Assembly (NCBI RefSeq): GCF_001278805.1 | Contig: NZ_CP012602.1 | Location: 3,817,501 to 3,881,500, forward strand | Direction of reading: 5' to 3' | Source: Bacillus sp. FJAT-18017 | GTDB taxonomy: Bacteria > Bacillota > Bacilli > Bacillales > Cytobacillaceae | Length of the DNA: 64,000 nucleotides | In this document: piece after piece, positions 9,021 through 17,459 of the stretch | How the letters are laid out: each line of letters opens with the position of its first letter | Position numbering within the stretch: the stretch's first letter is position 1 | The notes under the pieces: model-generated | What the model saw: only the letters and a program-made list of their open reading frames with translations | Told to the model about the DNA's origin: nothing | The model's database searches: none | Translations under genes and position numbers: made by a program

Positions 9021-9034
9021 TGAAAGCGCTACCA
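9021..9034 (+). promoter_or_regulatory. Candidate CcpA cre site in the leader
   Basis: TGAAAGCGCTACCA matches the TGWNANCGNTNWCA cre consensus at all but one position. It lies about 65 nt downstream of the predicted transcription start and 21 nt before the start codon, where CcpA binding would act as a roadblock during growth on glucose. Confidence 0.45.
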
Positions 9035-9055
9035 CTTAAATTCAAGGAGGATAAA

Positions 9056-10852
9056 ATGCTAACAAAACAAGTAAGAAAATTCATCAGTGTGTTGTCCATT
9101 GTGTTTATTGTCTCAGGTCTATTTTTTAGTTTCTTCTCCGCCACTTCGACTGCATCCGCCGCAAAGCCTCAAAGGACTTTTACCGAAAAAATCATGGCCA
9201 AGGATACGGCAAATCGTACCCTTGAATTGGAATATCAGGGCAAACTAAAGCTAGCTGAAGAGTACAAAGTCTCTCAATGGGTAGATGGCAAGCAGTATAT
9301 AAAGTCTCTCCGCGATGTCCGAGTTGGCGCTGAAAATATAACAGTTAAAGTCAATGGTGAGCGAGAAATTATTAAAATCACACTCAATGGAGTTACGCCT
9401 GTGGAGAACATGAGAGTTGGTATTATGACAACCAACTTCGCTACAATGGAGCATGAGCAAATTAAATTGAGCTCTCCTACTGGTCTACAAATTGTGGACA
9501 AGCTGGGGGATGCAACTTTTGAGTCTGCTGCTAATGAGATTGTCACCATTACATCGGCTGATGGCACTGTTTCGGTTGTAAAGGCAGATGGGACTGAAGC
9601 GTTCTCTACTAAAAATAGAATCTATATTTCTACCGATGAAGCTAGCAAGATTAAAGTAGAAACAATTAAAAGAGGAAGTCCTCTTTATACCCCTGCTTAC
9701 AGAGGTACTTTTGAAATCACGTCTGTAAAGGGAAATAAGCTGCAATTAATTAACGAAGTTGGATTAGAGGAGTATTTATACCAAGTAGTCCCTAGCGAAA
9801 TGCCGGCAAGCTTTGGCCTAAATGCGTTGAAGGCGCAAGCTGTTGCTGCTAGAACCTATGCATTGGGTGATTACCTGAGTGACCGCTTTGCAAAAGATGG
9901 TTATTTCGTCCTTGATAGTGTCATGAGCCAGGTGTATAACAACTCTCCTGAAAATGCTCTTACGACACAGGCTGTTCAGGAAACTGCAGGAAAAATCATG
10001 TATGGAGTTGACGGCAGTCTCGTAGATGCGAGATATTATTCAACCTCCGGCGGATTCGGTGCTTCCAAGCATCAAGTCTGGGCAGATGCTGATGGCTCCT
10101 TCCCTGGACAAGTTGTTCCATACCTATTGGCACAAAGCTATACATTTGATCCAAATGATTCAACAAAGATGCTGAACATTGATACACAAAACGAACAGGA
10201 AGTTCTAGATTTTTACAAAAACCTGTCCTATAACGGCTATGATGACACGTCCTTATATTTCAGGTGGAAAATCACTCTTACCAAAACCGAGCTGCAAAAC
10301 ACAATCAATAAAAACTTAGCTCCACGTTATGCAGCCGATCCGAAATTCGTTTTAACAAAAAATGAAGCTGGCGAATTCGTCAGCAAACCAATTCCAGCCC
10401 AAGGTATTGGCGAATTCAAGGACATGTATGTAACGAAGCGCGGTGACGGCGGCAATATTATGGAGCTTGTTATTGAAGGGTCCACAGGAACATACAAGAT
10501 TTTAAAAGAATACAATATTCGCTTTACGATTCGTCCAAATAAAGCAGATACACAAAGTGCAAATGATATTATTATCTATCGTGCCGCTGGCGGCAGCACA
10601 GACTATACAAATACAGCGTTAAAAAATGGTTCAATTCTCAATTCGGCATTCTTCAGCTTTGAAAAGGATGACGAAAAAGTTGTCTTCTATGGCGGCGGAA
10701 ATGGCCATGGCGCCGGGATGAGCCAATATGGTGCTTCCCAGCTTGGCTTGGCTGGAGTAAGTTATGACAAGATCCTGACTTCCTACTATCCGAATATGAA
10801 TCTAACAGATGTATCGGTCGTTGGGGCACCTGCACCAAAAGGGCAAGAATAA
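9056..10852 (+). CDS. Secreted SpoIID/LytB-domain protein (putative lytic transglycosylase)
   Basis: A protein of 598 residues from ATG 9056 (AAGGAGG six bases upstream; a longer frame from 9020 lacks a ribosome site). A signal peptide ends near TASA-A at residue 36, followed by a beta-rich region to about 225. The SpoIID domain runs from about 230 to the end, with VVPSEMP carrying Glu248 at the position of the catalytic Glu of SpoIID, AQAVAARTYAL next to it, and GGGNGHGAGMSQYGA near the C-terminus. SpoIID cleaves denuded glycan to leave anhydroMurNAc ends. Divergent arrangement with an anmK/nagZ operon suggests this protein makes the operon's substrates outside the cell. It is not spoIID itself, which is about 340 residues. 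Confidence 0.9.
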   Translation: MLTKQVRKFISVLSIVFIVSGLFFSFFSATSTASAAKPQRTFTEKIMAKDTANRTLELEYQGKLKLAEEYKVSQWVDGKQYIKSLRDVRVGAENITVKVNGEREIIKITLNGVTPVENMRVGIMTTNFATMEHEQIKLSSPTGLQIVDKLGDATFESAANEIVTITSADGTVSVVKADGTEAFSTKNRIYISTDEASKIKVETIKRGSPLYTPAYRGTFEITSVKGNKLQLINEVGLEEYLYQVVPSEMPASFGLNALKAQAVAARTYALGDYLSDRFAKDGYFVLDSVMSQVYNNSPENALTTQAVQETAGKIMYGVDGSLVDARYYSTSGGFGASKHQVWADADGSFPGQVVPYLLAQSYTFDPNDSTKMLNIDTQNEQEVLDFYKNLSYNGYDDTSLYFRWKITLTKTELQNTINKNLAPRYAADPKFVLTKNEAGEFVSKPIPAQGIGEFKDMYVTKRGDGGNIMELVIEGSTGTYKILKEYNIRFTIRPNKADTQSANDIIIYRAAGGSTDYTNTALKNGSILNSAFFSFEKDDEKVVFYGGGNGHGAGMSQYGASQLGLAGVSYDKILTSYYPNMNLTDVSVVGAPAPKGQE

Positions 10853-10867
10853 CAAATTAGCGATGAA

Positions 10868-10905
10868 AGAGAAGGAAGCAGAATATTGCTTCCTTCTCTT
10901 TTTTT
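10868..10905 (+). terminator. Rho-independent terminator
   Basis: A perfect 13-bp stem (10868-10880 with 10887-10899) with loop GAATAT and a T-run, 15 nt after the SpoIID-family stop codon. Confidence 0.9.
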
Positions 10906-11022
10906 ATTCACACAAATCAGTGCTCGGCGTGGACATTTCATTGGTACAAAGGTGTCACGGTTTGGCTGCTTACCACGCTTCTCTATGGAAATTCGCCGCC
11001 TTATACTGCTGGCGGATTGGTT

Positions 11023-11134
11023 TGTCCTGCATTTCTGAAAATCTGTCCTGCAAAGTTTGGGAAATGTCCTGTATTTTTCGGGAAATGTCCTGCATTTCTT
11101 AAAAACTGTCCTGTATACCGAAAAAGTTGTCCTG
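11023..11134. repeat. Tandem array of 21-bp units, TGTCCTG family
   Basis: TGTCCTG recurs exactly every 21 bp at 11023, 11044, 11065, 11086, 11107 and 11128; the 14 bases in between are A/T-rich and vary. There is no ribosome site or convincing start, though the period is a multiple of three so frames stay open through it. Arrays with the same period occur at 50960 and 59767. Confidence 0.85.
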
Positions 11135-11366
11135 ATTGATTTAGCCACCTCCCTTGTTCGTTCCTATCTATCACATTTCGGTATTACAAAAATGTGAAAA
11201 TGTACTTGAGCTGTTCCTACATCGGCTAAAAAGGATTTTCCAGTTAGGTAATAATACAATCCGCACGATTCGGAAAGGGATTACTAATACTCTAAGCTAT
11301 TTGGTAGATTAACTAGGTGGTTTTCGAGACTGCTAGTTAAAGGCCAAATCAATAAAGGTGATAATC
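11135..11366. other. Intergenic stretch without a recognised gene
   Basis: Between the 21-bp array and the small frame at 11367 I see no credible coding frame, terminator or promoter. It is ordinary A/T-rich sequence. Confidence 0.5.
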
Positions 11367-11474
11367 ATGGAAGGTATGCTTGTCCCTGTTACAAGAACAG
11401 CGGCAAGTTTTATTATGTTGGTGCTCGTAACCCTGGTTGTCGCTAGCACATCAATACACACAAAACCACTATAA
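11367..11474 (+). CDS. Possible 35-residue hydrophobic protein, maybe frameshifted
   Basis: An ATG 10 nt after AAAGGTG opens a 35-codon frame with one hydrophobic helix (SFIMLVLVTLVVASTSI). Just before its stop, the +1 frame continues as HYNFALSITIGPFIAKVPHHFL to a stop near 11535, which looks like the natural continuation of the same membrane protein. This could be a small membrane protein disrupted by a 1-nt indel, or chance. No family recognised. Confidence 0.3.
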   Translation: MEGMLVPVTRTAASFIMLVLVTLVVASTSIHTKPL

Positions 11475-11646
11475 CTTCGCACTTTCGATTACAATTGGCC
11501 CATTTATTGCCAAAGTTCCCCACCATTTCTTGTGAAAGAAGATTAGGGAACCTTTATTTTATTGTTGTCTTGGGTTATTTAACATCTGTTGGCGCGTCCA
11601 GCTTATCTAAAAATAATTTACAGAACACCCAATGTAAGCAGTTTCT

Positions 11647-11675
11647 TTGAATTGTTATAATATTAGAATTATAAT
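11647..11675 (+). promoter_or_regulatory. SigmaA promoter of the acetoin reductase gene
   Basis: TTGAAT (11647-11652), a 17-nt spacer and TATAAT (11670-11675), about 70 nt upstream of the start codon at 11745. Confidence 0.65.
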
Positions 11676-11744
11676 GAAAAAGTATACTAGCATACCAACC
11701 GGTTGAGTAATAGTATTTTAATAAGTAAGGAGGAATAGTACATT

Positions 11745-12521
11745 ATGGCACAAAAAACAGCAGTTATTACAGGTTCCGGCCAAGGAATCGGAAAAGCATT
11801 GGCTGAACGTTTAGCAAGTGAAGACTTTGCAATTGTCTTAAGTGATCTTAACGAGAAAACAGTAACAGAAACTGCGGCAGAACTTAAAGACAAAGGATTT
11901 AACGTCACATCTTTTGTCGGGAATGTAACAAATCTTGAAGATCAAAAAGCACTCGTTCAACACGCTGTCGATACGTTCGGAAGTGTAGATGTTTTTATCA
12001 ACAATGCTTGTGTGGAAGGCCAAGTCGCACCTCTTACTAAAGTAGAACCTAAATCAGTTGATTTTGCTTTGGATGTTAACGTTAAAGGTGTCATCTATGG
12101 TATTCAGGCAGCTGCGAACCAAATGATCAAACAAGGTACTGGCGGTAAAATCATCAATGCTTGTTCAATCGCAGGCCAGGAAGGTTTTGAAATGCTAGGA
12201 GTATATTCCGCTACAAAATTTGCAGTTAAAGGTTTAACTCAAACCGCTGCGAAGGAACTGGCACAGCATAAAATTACCGTTAACTCCTACTGCCCAGGTA
12301 TCGTCGGAACTAGTATGTGGGAGCGCTTGGATGAAAAAATGATGGAACATATGGGCACGAAAAAAGGCGAAGCATTTGAGAAATTCACTCAAGGCATCGC
12401 ACTTGGCCGCGCTCAAACTCCGGAAGATGTAGCAAATCTGGTTTCATTCCTGGCTTCATCAAACTCCGATTACATCACAGGCCAAAATATCCTGACTGAT
12501 GGCGGTATGGTATTCAATTAA
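11745..12521 (+). CDS. Acetoin/diacetyl reductase (2,3-butanediol dehydrogenase), SDR family
   Basis: A protein of 258 residues behind AAGGAGG. It aligns along its whole length with BudC-type meso-2,3-butanediol dehydrogenase/diacetyl reductase: [12 protein letters not shown] dinucleotide loop, [36 protein letters not shown] and a C-terminal DGGMVFN. The catalytic triad is Ser141, Tyr154, Lys158. It would interconvert diacetyl, acetoin and 2,3-butanediol with NAD(H) in the cytoplasm. The structural NNAG motif reads NNAC (Cys89), an uncommon change. It is monocistronic, with its own promoter and terminator; no acetoin biosynthesis genes are adjacent. Confidence 0.92.
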   Translation: MAQKTAVITGSGQGIGKALAERLASEDFAIVLSDLNEKTVTETAAELKDKGFNVTSFVGNVTNLEDQKALVQHAVDTFGSVDVFINNACVEGQVAPLTKVEPKSVDFALDVNVKGVIYGIQAAANQMIKQGTGGKIINACSIAGQEGFEMLGVYSATKFAVKGLTQTAAKELAQHKITVNSYCPGIVGTSMWERLDEKMMEHMGTKKGEAFEKFTQGIALGRAQTPEDVANLVSFLASSNSDYITGQNILTDGGMVFN

Positions 12522-12558
12522 TTTATAAATCTATGAATATGGTTATCTGCAAATAAGA

Positions 12559-12604
12559 AAAAGCCTGATTTCTCTTTTATACAATCGAGGAATCAGGCTT
12601 TTGT
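12559..12604 (+). terminator. Rho-independent terminator
   Basis: AAAGCCTGATT pairs with AATCAGGCTTT around a 20-nt loop that itself holds TCTC/GAGG pairing, followed by TTTTG. It ends the acetoin reductase transcript. Confidence 0.8.
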
Positions 12605-12715
12605 TTTACTATTTTTTGATAAACACATTTATAAGCTTTACAGGACCCACTCACGGCAGTGGGCGCCTTTAGGTTTAAAACCTGAAGAGCCACCCTTATG
12701 AAAATTAATTCAATA

Positions 12716-13093
12716 TTAGATTAAACCGCCTTTCTCAAAGCGCGATTAATCTAATAGAAGGGCTCTATTGGATTAAACAGCACTTCCCACACCGTGATTA
12801 ATCTAATAGAAGGGCTCTATTGGATTAAACAGCACTTCCCACACCGTGATTAATCTAATAGAAGGGCTCTATTGGATTAAACAGCTCCTCCCAGACCGTG
12901 ATTAATCTAATAGAAGGGCTCTATTGGATTAAACAGCTCCTCCCAGACCGTGATTAATCTAATAGAAGGGCGCCAATGGATTAAACAGCTACTCACTGAC
13001 CGCAATTAATCTAATAGAAGGGCCTATTGGATTAAACAGCACTTCCCACACCGCAATTAATCTAATAGAAGGACGCTAATGCATTAAACCGCC
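12716..13093. repeat. Tandem array of 52-bp hairpin units
   Basis: ATTAATCTAATAGAAG recurs at 12745, 12797, 12849, 12901, 12953, 13005 and 13056, a 52-bp period with one 51-bp step. In each unit TTAATCTAATAGA and TCTATTGGATTAA pair in a 12-of-13 stem around AGGGC, so the array is a string of identical hairpins joined by 20-nt linkers. Neighbouring units are nearly identical and the outer ones diverge. No open frame, no terminator T-run and no CRISPR-like spacers. Confidence 0.9.
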
Positions 13094-13167
13094 TTCCTAA
13101 TTATCAGAAGTTCAGGCTGTCTTCTCGAAAATCTATTTTATGGTTTCTGTCTTAGGAAGCTGTCCGG

Positions 13168-14337
13168 CTAACTATCATAGGACTTGTTATTTTGCTCAGG
13201 CATCTTCTTTCGAAATCGTAAAATTAGTACTCCAATAAGCGCAAGAATGCCAACGAGTGTACCAGGAAGTAATACAAGAAAATTACGTTTTTCTTCCTTT
13301 GATGATTTTGGAGGAGGATTCTCCTTGGCCGTCTTCTTAATAGTTTCTTTTTTGAAGTTCTCTAATTTTATCGAGGTAATGAGTTGCTTATCTTCACCGG
13401 ATATTTCTAATGTTCCCTCGGCATTCATTTTCATGGTCACCGCCTGGTTTGCTGGCTGTGTAAAGTAAACGTCCCTTGTGGTTTTATATTCCCCATTATC
13501 CATAGGGATGATGGTTCCCTCAGGAATAAAATCCGTCTTAAAATTTCCGAATGCATAATCGAGCAAGGCAACCGTGTCATCGTAGGCATCTTTACGCGCA
13601 GCGCCTTTCAACGTTACAACAATAATACTTGTCCCAGCTCTCTCTGCAGCTGTTACCAAGGTATGGCCTGCTTCGTCAATATATCCTGTTTTTCCGCCGA
13701 TAATTCCCTCGTAAGGTCTTTCTCTTAGTAATTTATGATGTGTAAATAATGTGGTTTTCCACGACTGGCCCTGCCACTTTAGCTGTTTCGTACCAAAGAT
13801 CCTTCTGAACTCTTCATTTTTCAGCGCATGTTGTGTAATTACCGCCAAATCCCTCGCCGATGTTTGGTGGTTTGGTGCAAACAGGCCGTGTGGATTTTGA
13901 AATGTGGTTTCCTCCGCCCCAATTTCCTTTAAATATTCATTTAATTTTTGGGAAAACTGTTCAATTGAACCATCAAGATGCTCGGCTATAGCGACCCCGG
14001 CATCATTTCCGGAATTAATCAAAAGTCCTTCAATAAGCTTTCTTAGCGAAACCTGTTCCCCTGCTTCAAGATAAACCCGTGAGCCTTCAGTTTCTCTGGC
14101 AGTCTGGCTGACGGTTACTGTATCATTGAGGTTCCCTTTTTCTATCGAATAAATCGCCGTGGCTACCTTGGTCAAACTAGCCGGGTACTTCCTTTCCCTA
14201 GAGTTTTTTTCAAAAAGAATTTCGCCGCTCTTTGCATCCATTACAATAGCAGCACCGCTTTTGATAACTGGAACTTCATCAGCATGGACCCTAGGGACGA
14301 AAAGAAAGATAAACACAATAAATAGTACCTTTTTCAT
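13168..14337 (-). CDS. D-alanyl-D-alanine carboxypeptidase (low-molecular-mass PBP, DacF-like)
   Basis: A protein of 389 residues, peptidase S11. Signal peptide of about 19 residues ending VHA. The three active-site motifs are SLTK (Ser54, Lys57), SGN (109-111) and KTG (216-218). A PBP5 C-terminal beta domain (about 260-335) follows, then a C-terminal membrane anchor (about 350-373) with a basic tail; most relatives have an amphipathic helix instead. It trims the terminal D-Ala from stem peptides at the outer membrane face. Start ATG 14337 behind GGTGA. B. subtilis dacF is sporulation-specific and heads the spoIIA operon; here the gene stands alone, so that role is not implied. Confidence 0.92.
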   Translation of the reverse strand: MKKVLFIVFIFLFVPRVHADEVPVIKSGAAIVMDAKSGEILFEKNSRERKYPASLTKVATAIYSIEKGNLNDTVTVSQTARETEGSRVYLEAGEQVSLRKLIEGLLINSGNDAGVAIAEHLDGSIEQFSQKLNEYLKEIGAEETTFQNPHGLFAPNHQTSARDLAVITQHALKNEEFRRIFGTKQLKWQGQSWKTTLFTHHKLLRERPYEGIIGGKTGYIDEAGHTLVTAAERAGTSIIVVTLKGAARKDAYDDTVALLDYAFGNFKTDFIPEGTIIPMDNGEYKTTRDVYFTQPANQAVTMKMNAEGTLEISGEDKQLITSIKLENFKKETIKKTAKENPPPKSSKEEKRNFLVLLPGTLVGILALIGVLILRFRKKMPEQNNKSYDS

Positions 14338-14465
14338 ACTTCACCTGCCATATCAACATAAAAACCTTTAAAACAATAGTACTATTTCCTCATACACATT
14401 AAAATAGGAAAATTATGAATAACCTTTTACATCTTATTTACCGAAAGTTTAAGTATGTCTGCCAA

Positions 14466-14493
14466 CAAAAAAATCCCCCAAGGCTTCCTTAGG
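14466..14493 (-). terminator. Second terminator-like hairpin after the GH13 gene
   Basis: On the minus strand CTCCTAAGG pairs (with G-U pairs) to CCTTGGGGG, followed by seven T. It lies about 130 nt downstream of the first terminator of the glucosidase operon, ahead of dacF-like. Confidence 0.55.
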
Positions 14494-14612
14494 AGATTAA
14501 TTGTACAACCGGGGTACATATAAATAGGTTTTATCATATTTAAACATCATATAAGTTTGCTCGGTTTACTCCTGAAATTTTAAGGTGAGGTCTAGCAGTC
14601 CGTATCGAGGAA

Positions 14613-14645
14613 ACTAAAAAAAGAAGAGGCAACCGCCCCCTCTTC
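14613..14645 (-). terminator. Rho-independent terminator of the oligosaccharide operon
   Basis: On the minus strand GAAGAGG pairs with CCTCTTC around a G/C-rich interior, followed by TTTTTTT. It begins within 15 nt of the GH13 stop codon. Confidence 0.8.
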
Positions 14646-14653
14646 CACAGATT

Positions 14654-16339
14654 CTACTTCTTTAACCGGTAAACCCTTGCTTCATAAGGCTTCAGGCGCA
14701 ATTGTTCAATTGGCTGGTTTGTATCCACTTCATAGTTTGAAATCAGCAGCTCTTTAGTAGAGTATGAAATGCCCTCTGGCAGGCCAAATTCAGGGGTTTC
14801 CTTACTGAAGTTACAAATCACCAAAAGCTGTTCATTCTCGAGAGTCCTTGTGAAAGCATAAATCTGTTCATCGTCTTCAAGGATGATATCATACGTTCCA
14901 TAAACAATAATTTCATTCTGTTTCCGAAGCTGAATTAATTTTTGATAATAAGAGAAAATAGAGTCTTTATCTTCAAGAGCCGCTTCCACATTAATCTCTT
15001 TATAATTTGGATTCACATTGATCCAAGGCGTTCCTTCAGTAAACCCGGCATTCGGGCTGTCGTCCCATTGAATCGGGGTTCTTGCATTATCCCGGCTTCT
15101 TTCATGGATTCCCTTGAAAATTTCATCATGTGATAGGAACTCTGGAGTCAAATCACGATACGCGTTCAATGTCTCAATATCCCGGTATTCTTCAATTGAA
15201 TCGAATTTTACGTTCGTCATCCCGATTTCTTCGCCCTGATAAATATAAGGAGTACCCTGCATCATATGGAGGCATGTGGCAATCATTTTACCGGAAATCA
15301 CCCGATATTCATCAGAATCGTTGCCCCATCGGGAAATGGCCCGCGGCTGATCGTGATTGCTCCAATACAAGCTATTCCAGCCATCGTTTTCGAGACCCTT
15401 TTGCCATTTGGTAAAAATCTTTTTCAAATCGGTTAGTTTCCATTCCATAGGATCCCATTTGCCATATTTTCCATCGCCAATGCCTACATGCTCGAAATGG
15501 AAAACCATATTCAGTTCTTTTCTTGATTCACCCGTATAGAGTTTTCCTTGCTCAACAGATCCCCCGGGCATTTCACCTACCGTGATGGTGTCGTATCCGC
15601 TTAAAGCCTCGCGATTCATCTCTTGGAGAAATTCGTGAATTCTCGGCCCGTTCATGTAATATTTGCTTCCGTTCCCATAAGGCAGTCCATATTCAACTTC
15701 ACCCTCAGGATAATCGGTATCTTTGGAGATGAAATTGATTACATCCATCCGGAAACCATCAACACCTTTATCAAGCCAAAAACGCATCATGTCATACACT
15801 TCCTGCCTTAAGACAGGATTTTCCCAATTTAAGTCAGGCTGTTTTTTGCTAAAAAGATGCAAGTAATATTCGTCAGTTTGTTCATCATATTCCCAAACAC
15901 TTCCGCCGAATGCGGCTCCCCAGTTGGTTGGCGGCTGCCCATCTTTTCCTTTTTTCCAAATATAATAATCCCTGTAAGGGTTATCCTTGGACGTTCTGGA
16001 TTGCTTAAACCATTCATGTTCATCACTTGAATGGTTCACAACAAGGTCCATCATAATTTTGATGCCATTTTTATGGGCTTCTTCAAGCATTCTATCAAAG
16101 TCAGCCATTGTGCCAAACTCATCCATGATATTCCGGTAGTCCGAAATATCATATCCGTTATCATCATTCGGGGATTTGTAAACAGGAGAAAGCCAGATAA
16201 CATCGATACCCAATTCTCTCAAGTACGGTAATTTCTCGGTAATTCCGTTCAAATCACCTACTCCGTCCCCATTCGAATCATTGAAACTTCTAGGATAAAT
16301 TTGATAAATAACACTTTCTTTCCACCAATTCTTTTCCAA
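14654..16339 (-). CDS. malL: Oligo-1,6-glucosidase (GH13), MalL-like
   Basis: A protein of 561 residues starting at TTG 16339 with GGAGTG upstream. All GH13 regions are present: DLVVNH (98-103), GFRMDVINF with nucleophile Asp199, GEMPGG with acid Glu256, and WSNHDQPR with Asp330. The calcium motif DSNGDGVGDL lies at 21-30. Val200, directly after the nucleophile, is the residue known to favour alpha-1,6 over alpha-1,4 bonds in this family, so isomaltose, panose and isomaltooligosaccharides are likely substrates. No signal peptide: it acts on sugars delivered by the ABC importer encoded just upstream, separated by a dispersed repeat. Confidence 0.92.
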   Translation of the reverse strand: MEKNWWKESVIYQIYPRSFNDSNGDGVGDLNGITEKLPYLRELGIDVIWLSPVYKSPNDDNGYDISDYRNIMDEFGTMADFDRMLEEAHKNGIKIMMDLVVNHSSDEHEWFKQSRTSKDNPYRDYYIWKKGKDGQPPTNWGAAFGGSVWEYDEQTDEYYLHLFSKKQPDLNWENPVLRQEVYDMMRFWLDKGVDGFRMDVINFISKDTDYPEGEVEYGLPYGNGSKYYMNGPRIHEFLQEMNREALSGYDTITVGEMPGGSVEQGKLYTGESRKELNMVFHFEHVGIGDGKYGKWDPMEWKLTDLKKIFTKWQKGLENDGWNSLYWSNHDQPRAISRWGNDSDEYRVISGKMIATCLHMMQGTPYIYQGEEIGMTNVKFDSIEEYRDIETLNAYRDLTPEFLSHDEIFKGIHERSRDNARTPIQWDDSPNAGFTEGTPWINVNPNYKEINVEAALEDKDSIFSYYQKLIQLRKQNEIIVYGTYDIILEDDEQIYAFTRTLENEQLLVICNFSKETPEFGLPEGISYSTKELLISNYEVDTNQPIEQLRLKPYEARVYRLKK

Positions 16340-16392
16340 AAGAATTCACTCCGTTCATATCAGTTTTCAATCGATATAGGTTAAACTTAAGT

Positions 16393-16590
16393 TTTCCATA
16401 ATTTCCGCCCCAGGCACTTCGCTTTCCACGGGCGGCCTGGGAGCCTCCTCGTCGCTTTGCTCCTGCGGGGTCTCCCACTGACCTTTTCTCCCGTTAGGAC
16501 ATTGAGTAAGCTCCCAAGGATAGCATCGCAGGAGAAAATGCGGTTTTTGCATTTTCGAACGAGTCTTCGTGCCTTCCGCTCCAATCAATA
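16393..16590. repeat. Dispersed Bacillus-type intergenic repeat (G/C-rich, about 200 bp)
   Basis: Much more G/C-rich than its surroundings and with paired segments (for example GGCGGCCTGG and CTCCTGCGGGGTCTCC). The ending GCCTTCCGCTCCAATCAA and the phrase CTTTCCACGGGCGGCC resemble a repeat I recognise from many Bacillaceae intergenic regions. It separates the MalG-like permease from the glucosidase. The three short frames that cross it look non-coding. Confidence 0.65.
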
Positions 16591-16637
16591 AAATGCCTGC
16601 GCTTCTGGAATTCTTCAGTTGAACTCATCTAGTCATG

Positions 16638-17459
16638 CTATTTAATAGACCCTTTCATTACACCGCTAATAATCCACTTTTGCGCAAAAATATAGACAAT
16701 AATCATTGGGGCAAGTGCCATTAGATAGGATGCGAATGCCAGATTATAGTCAGTACTGAACTGGGATTGAAATACGTACTGAACCAAAGGAAGTGTAGCC
16801 ATTTCCCGGTCACTAAGCAGAACAAGCGGCAGCATAAAGTCATTCCAGGCGCCAAGTGCAGTAATAATTGCTACTGTTGCATTCATTGGGGCAAGCAAAG
16901 GGAAAATGACCTTCCAAAATACCTTCCATGAACTTGCCCCATCCATAATCGCAGCCTCTTCCAGCTCGATTGGAATTGAACGAATGAAACCAATGTAAAT
17001 GAAAATATTGAAGGATAGATTAAAGACAATGTATAAAATAATTAAACCGCCCAGATTATCCATACCCCAGGCACTTGTTTGTTTAACAAGCGGGAGCATA
17101 ATAATTGGGAAAGGTATAAACATCGCGCTCAAAAAATAATAGTACAAAGATTTAAAGAACCTTTTGTGCATATTCCTTGCGATAGCATAAGCAACCAGAG
17201 AGTTTGTCAGTACAGTGAAAAATGTGACAACCACGGTTACAACTGCACTATTTTTTAATGCATTGAAAAAATTCGTCATCTCGATCGCCCTAGTGAAATT
17301 ATCGAATGACCATGATTTTGGAAGAGCAAGCAGATTTCCTATCATTTCAGGTGGCGTTTTAAACGCAATGGTAACCGTTAAATATAATGGAAAAAGAATG
17401 ACTAATGAGCCTAAGATCAAAAGAATCGTGACGGTCCAGTTTGTCCTTTTTTGAATCAT
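16638..17459 (-). CDS. Sugar ABC transporter permease, MalG type
   Basis: A protein of 273 residues with six membrane segments and the inner-membrane permease EAA loop (ELEEAAIMDGASSWKVFWKVIFP). Its ATG overlaps the stop of the MalF-like gene by 4 nt (ATGA), so the two subunits are made together. It ends in the KGSIK tail typical of CUT1 MalG subunits. Together with the MalF-like permease and the binding protein it imports oligosaccharides; the ATPase is not in this operon and is probably a shared MsmX-type protein, as in B. subtilis. Confidence 0.92.
   Translation of the reverse strand: MIQKRTNWTVTILLILGSLVILFPLYLTVTIAFKTPPEMIGNLLALPKSWSFDNFTRAIEMTNFFNALKNSAVVTVVVTFFTVLTNSLVAYAIARNMHKRFFKSLYYYFLSAMFIPFPIIMLPLVKQTSAWGMDNLGGLIILYIVFNLSFNIFIYIGFIRSIPIELEEAAIMDGASSWKVFWKVIFPLLAPMNATVAIITALGAWNDFMLPLVLLSDREMATLPLVQYVFQSQFSTDYNLAFASYLMALAPMIIVYIFAQKWIISGVMKGSIK

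Noticed and set aside
12716..13093. Possible CRISPR array in the 52-bp repeats
   Set aside because: The units are adjacent direct repeats with near-identical linkers, not unique spacers, and no cas genes are present.
16387..16588. Overlapping short frames across the G/C-rich repeat
   Set aside because: They are open only because the repeat is G/C-rich; no ribosome sites, and the sequence matches a dispersed intergenic repeat.
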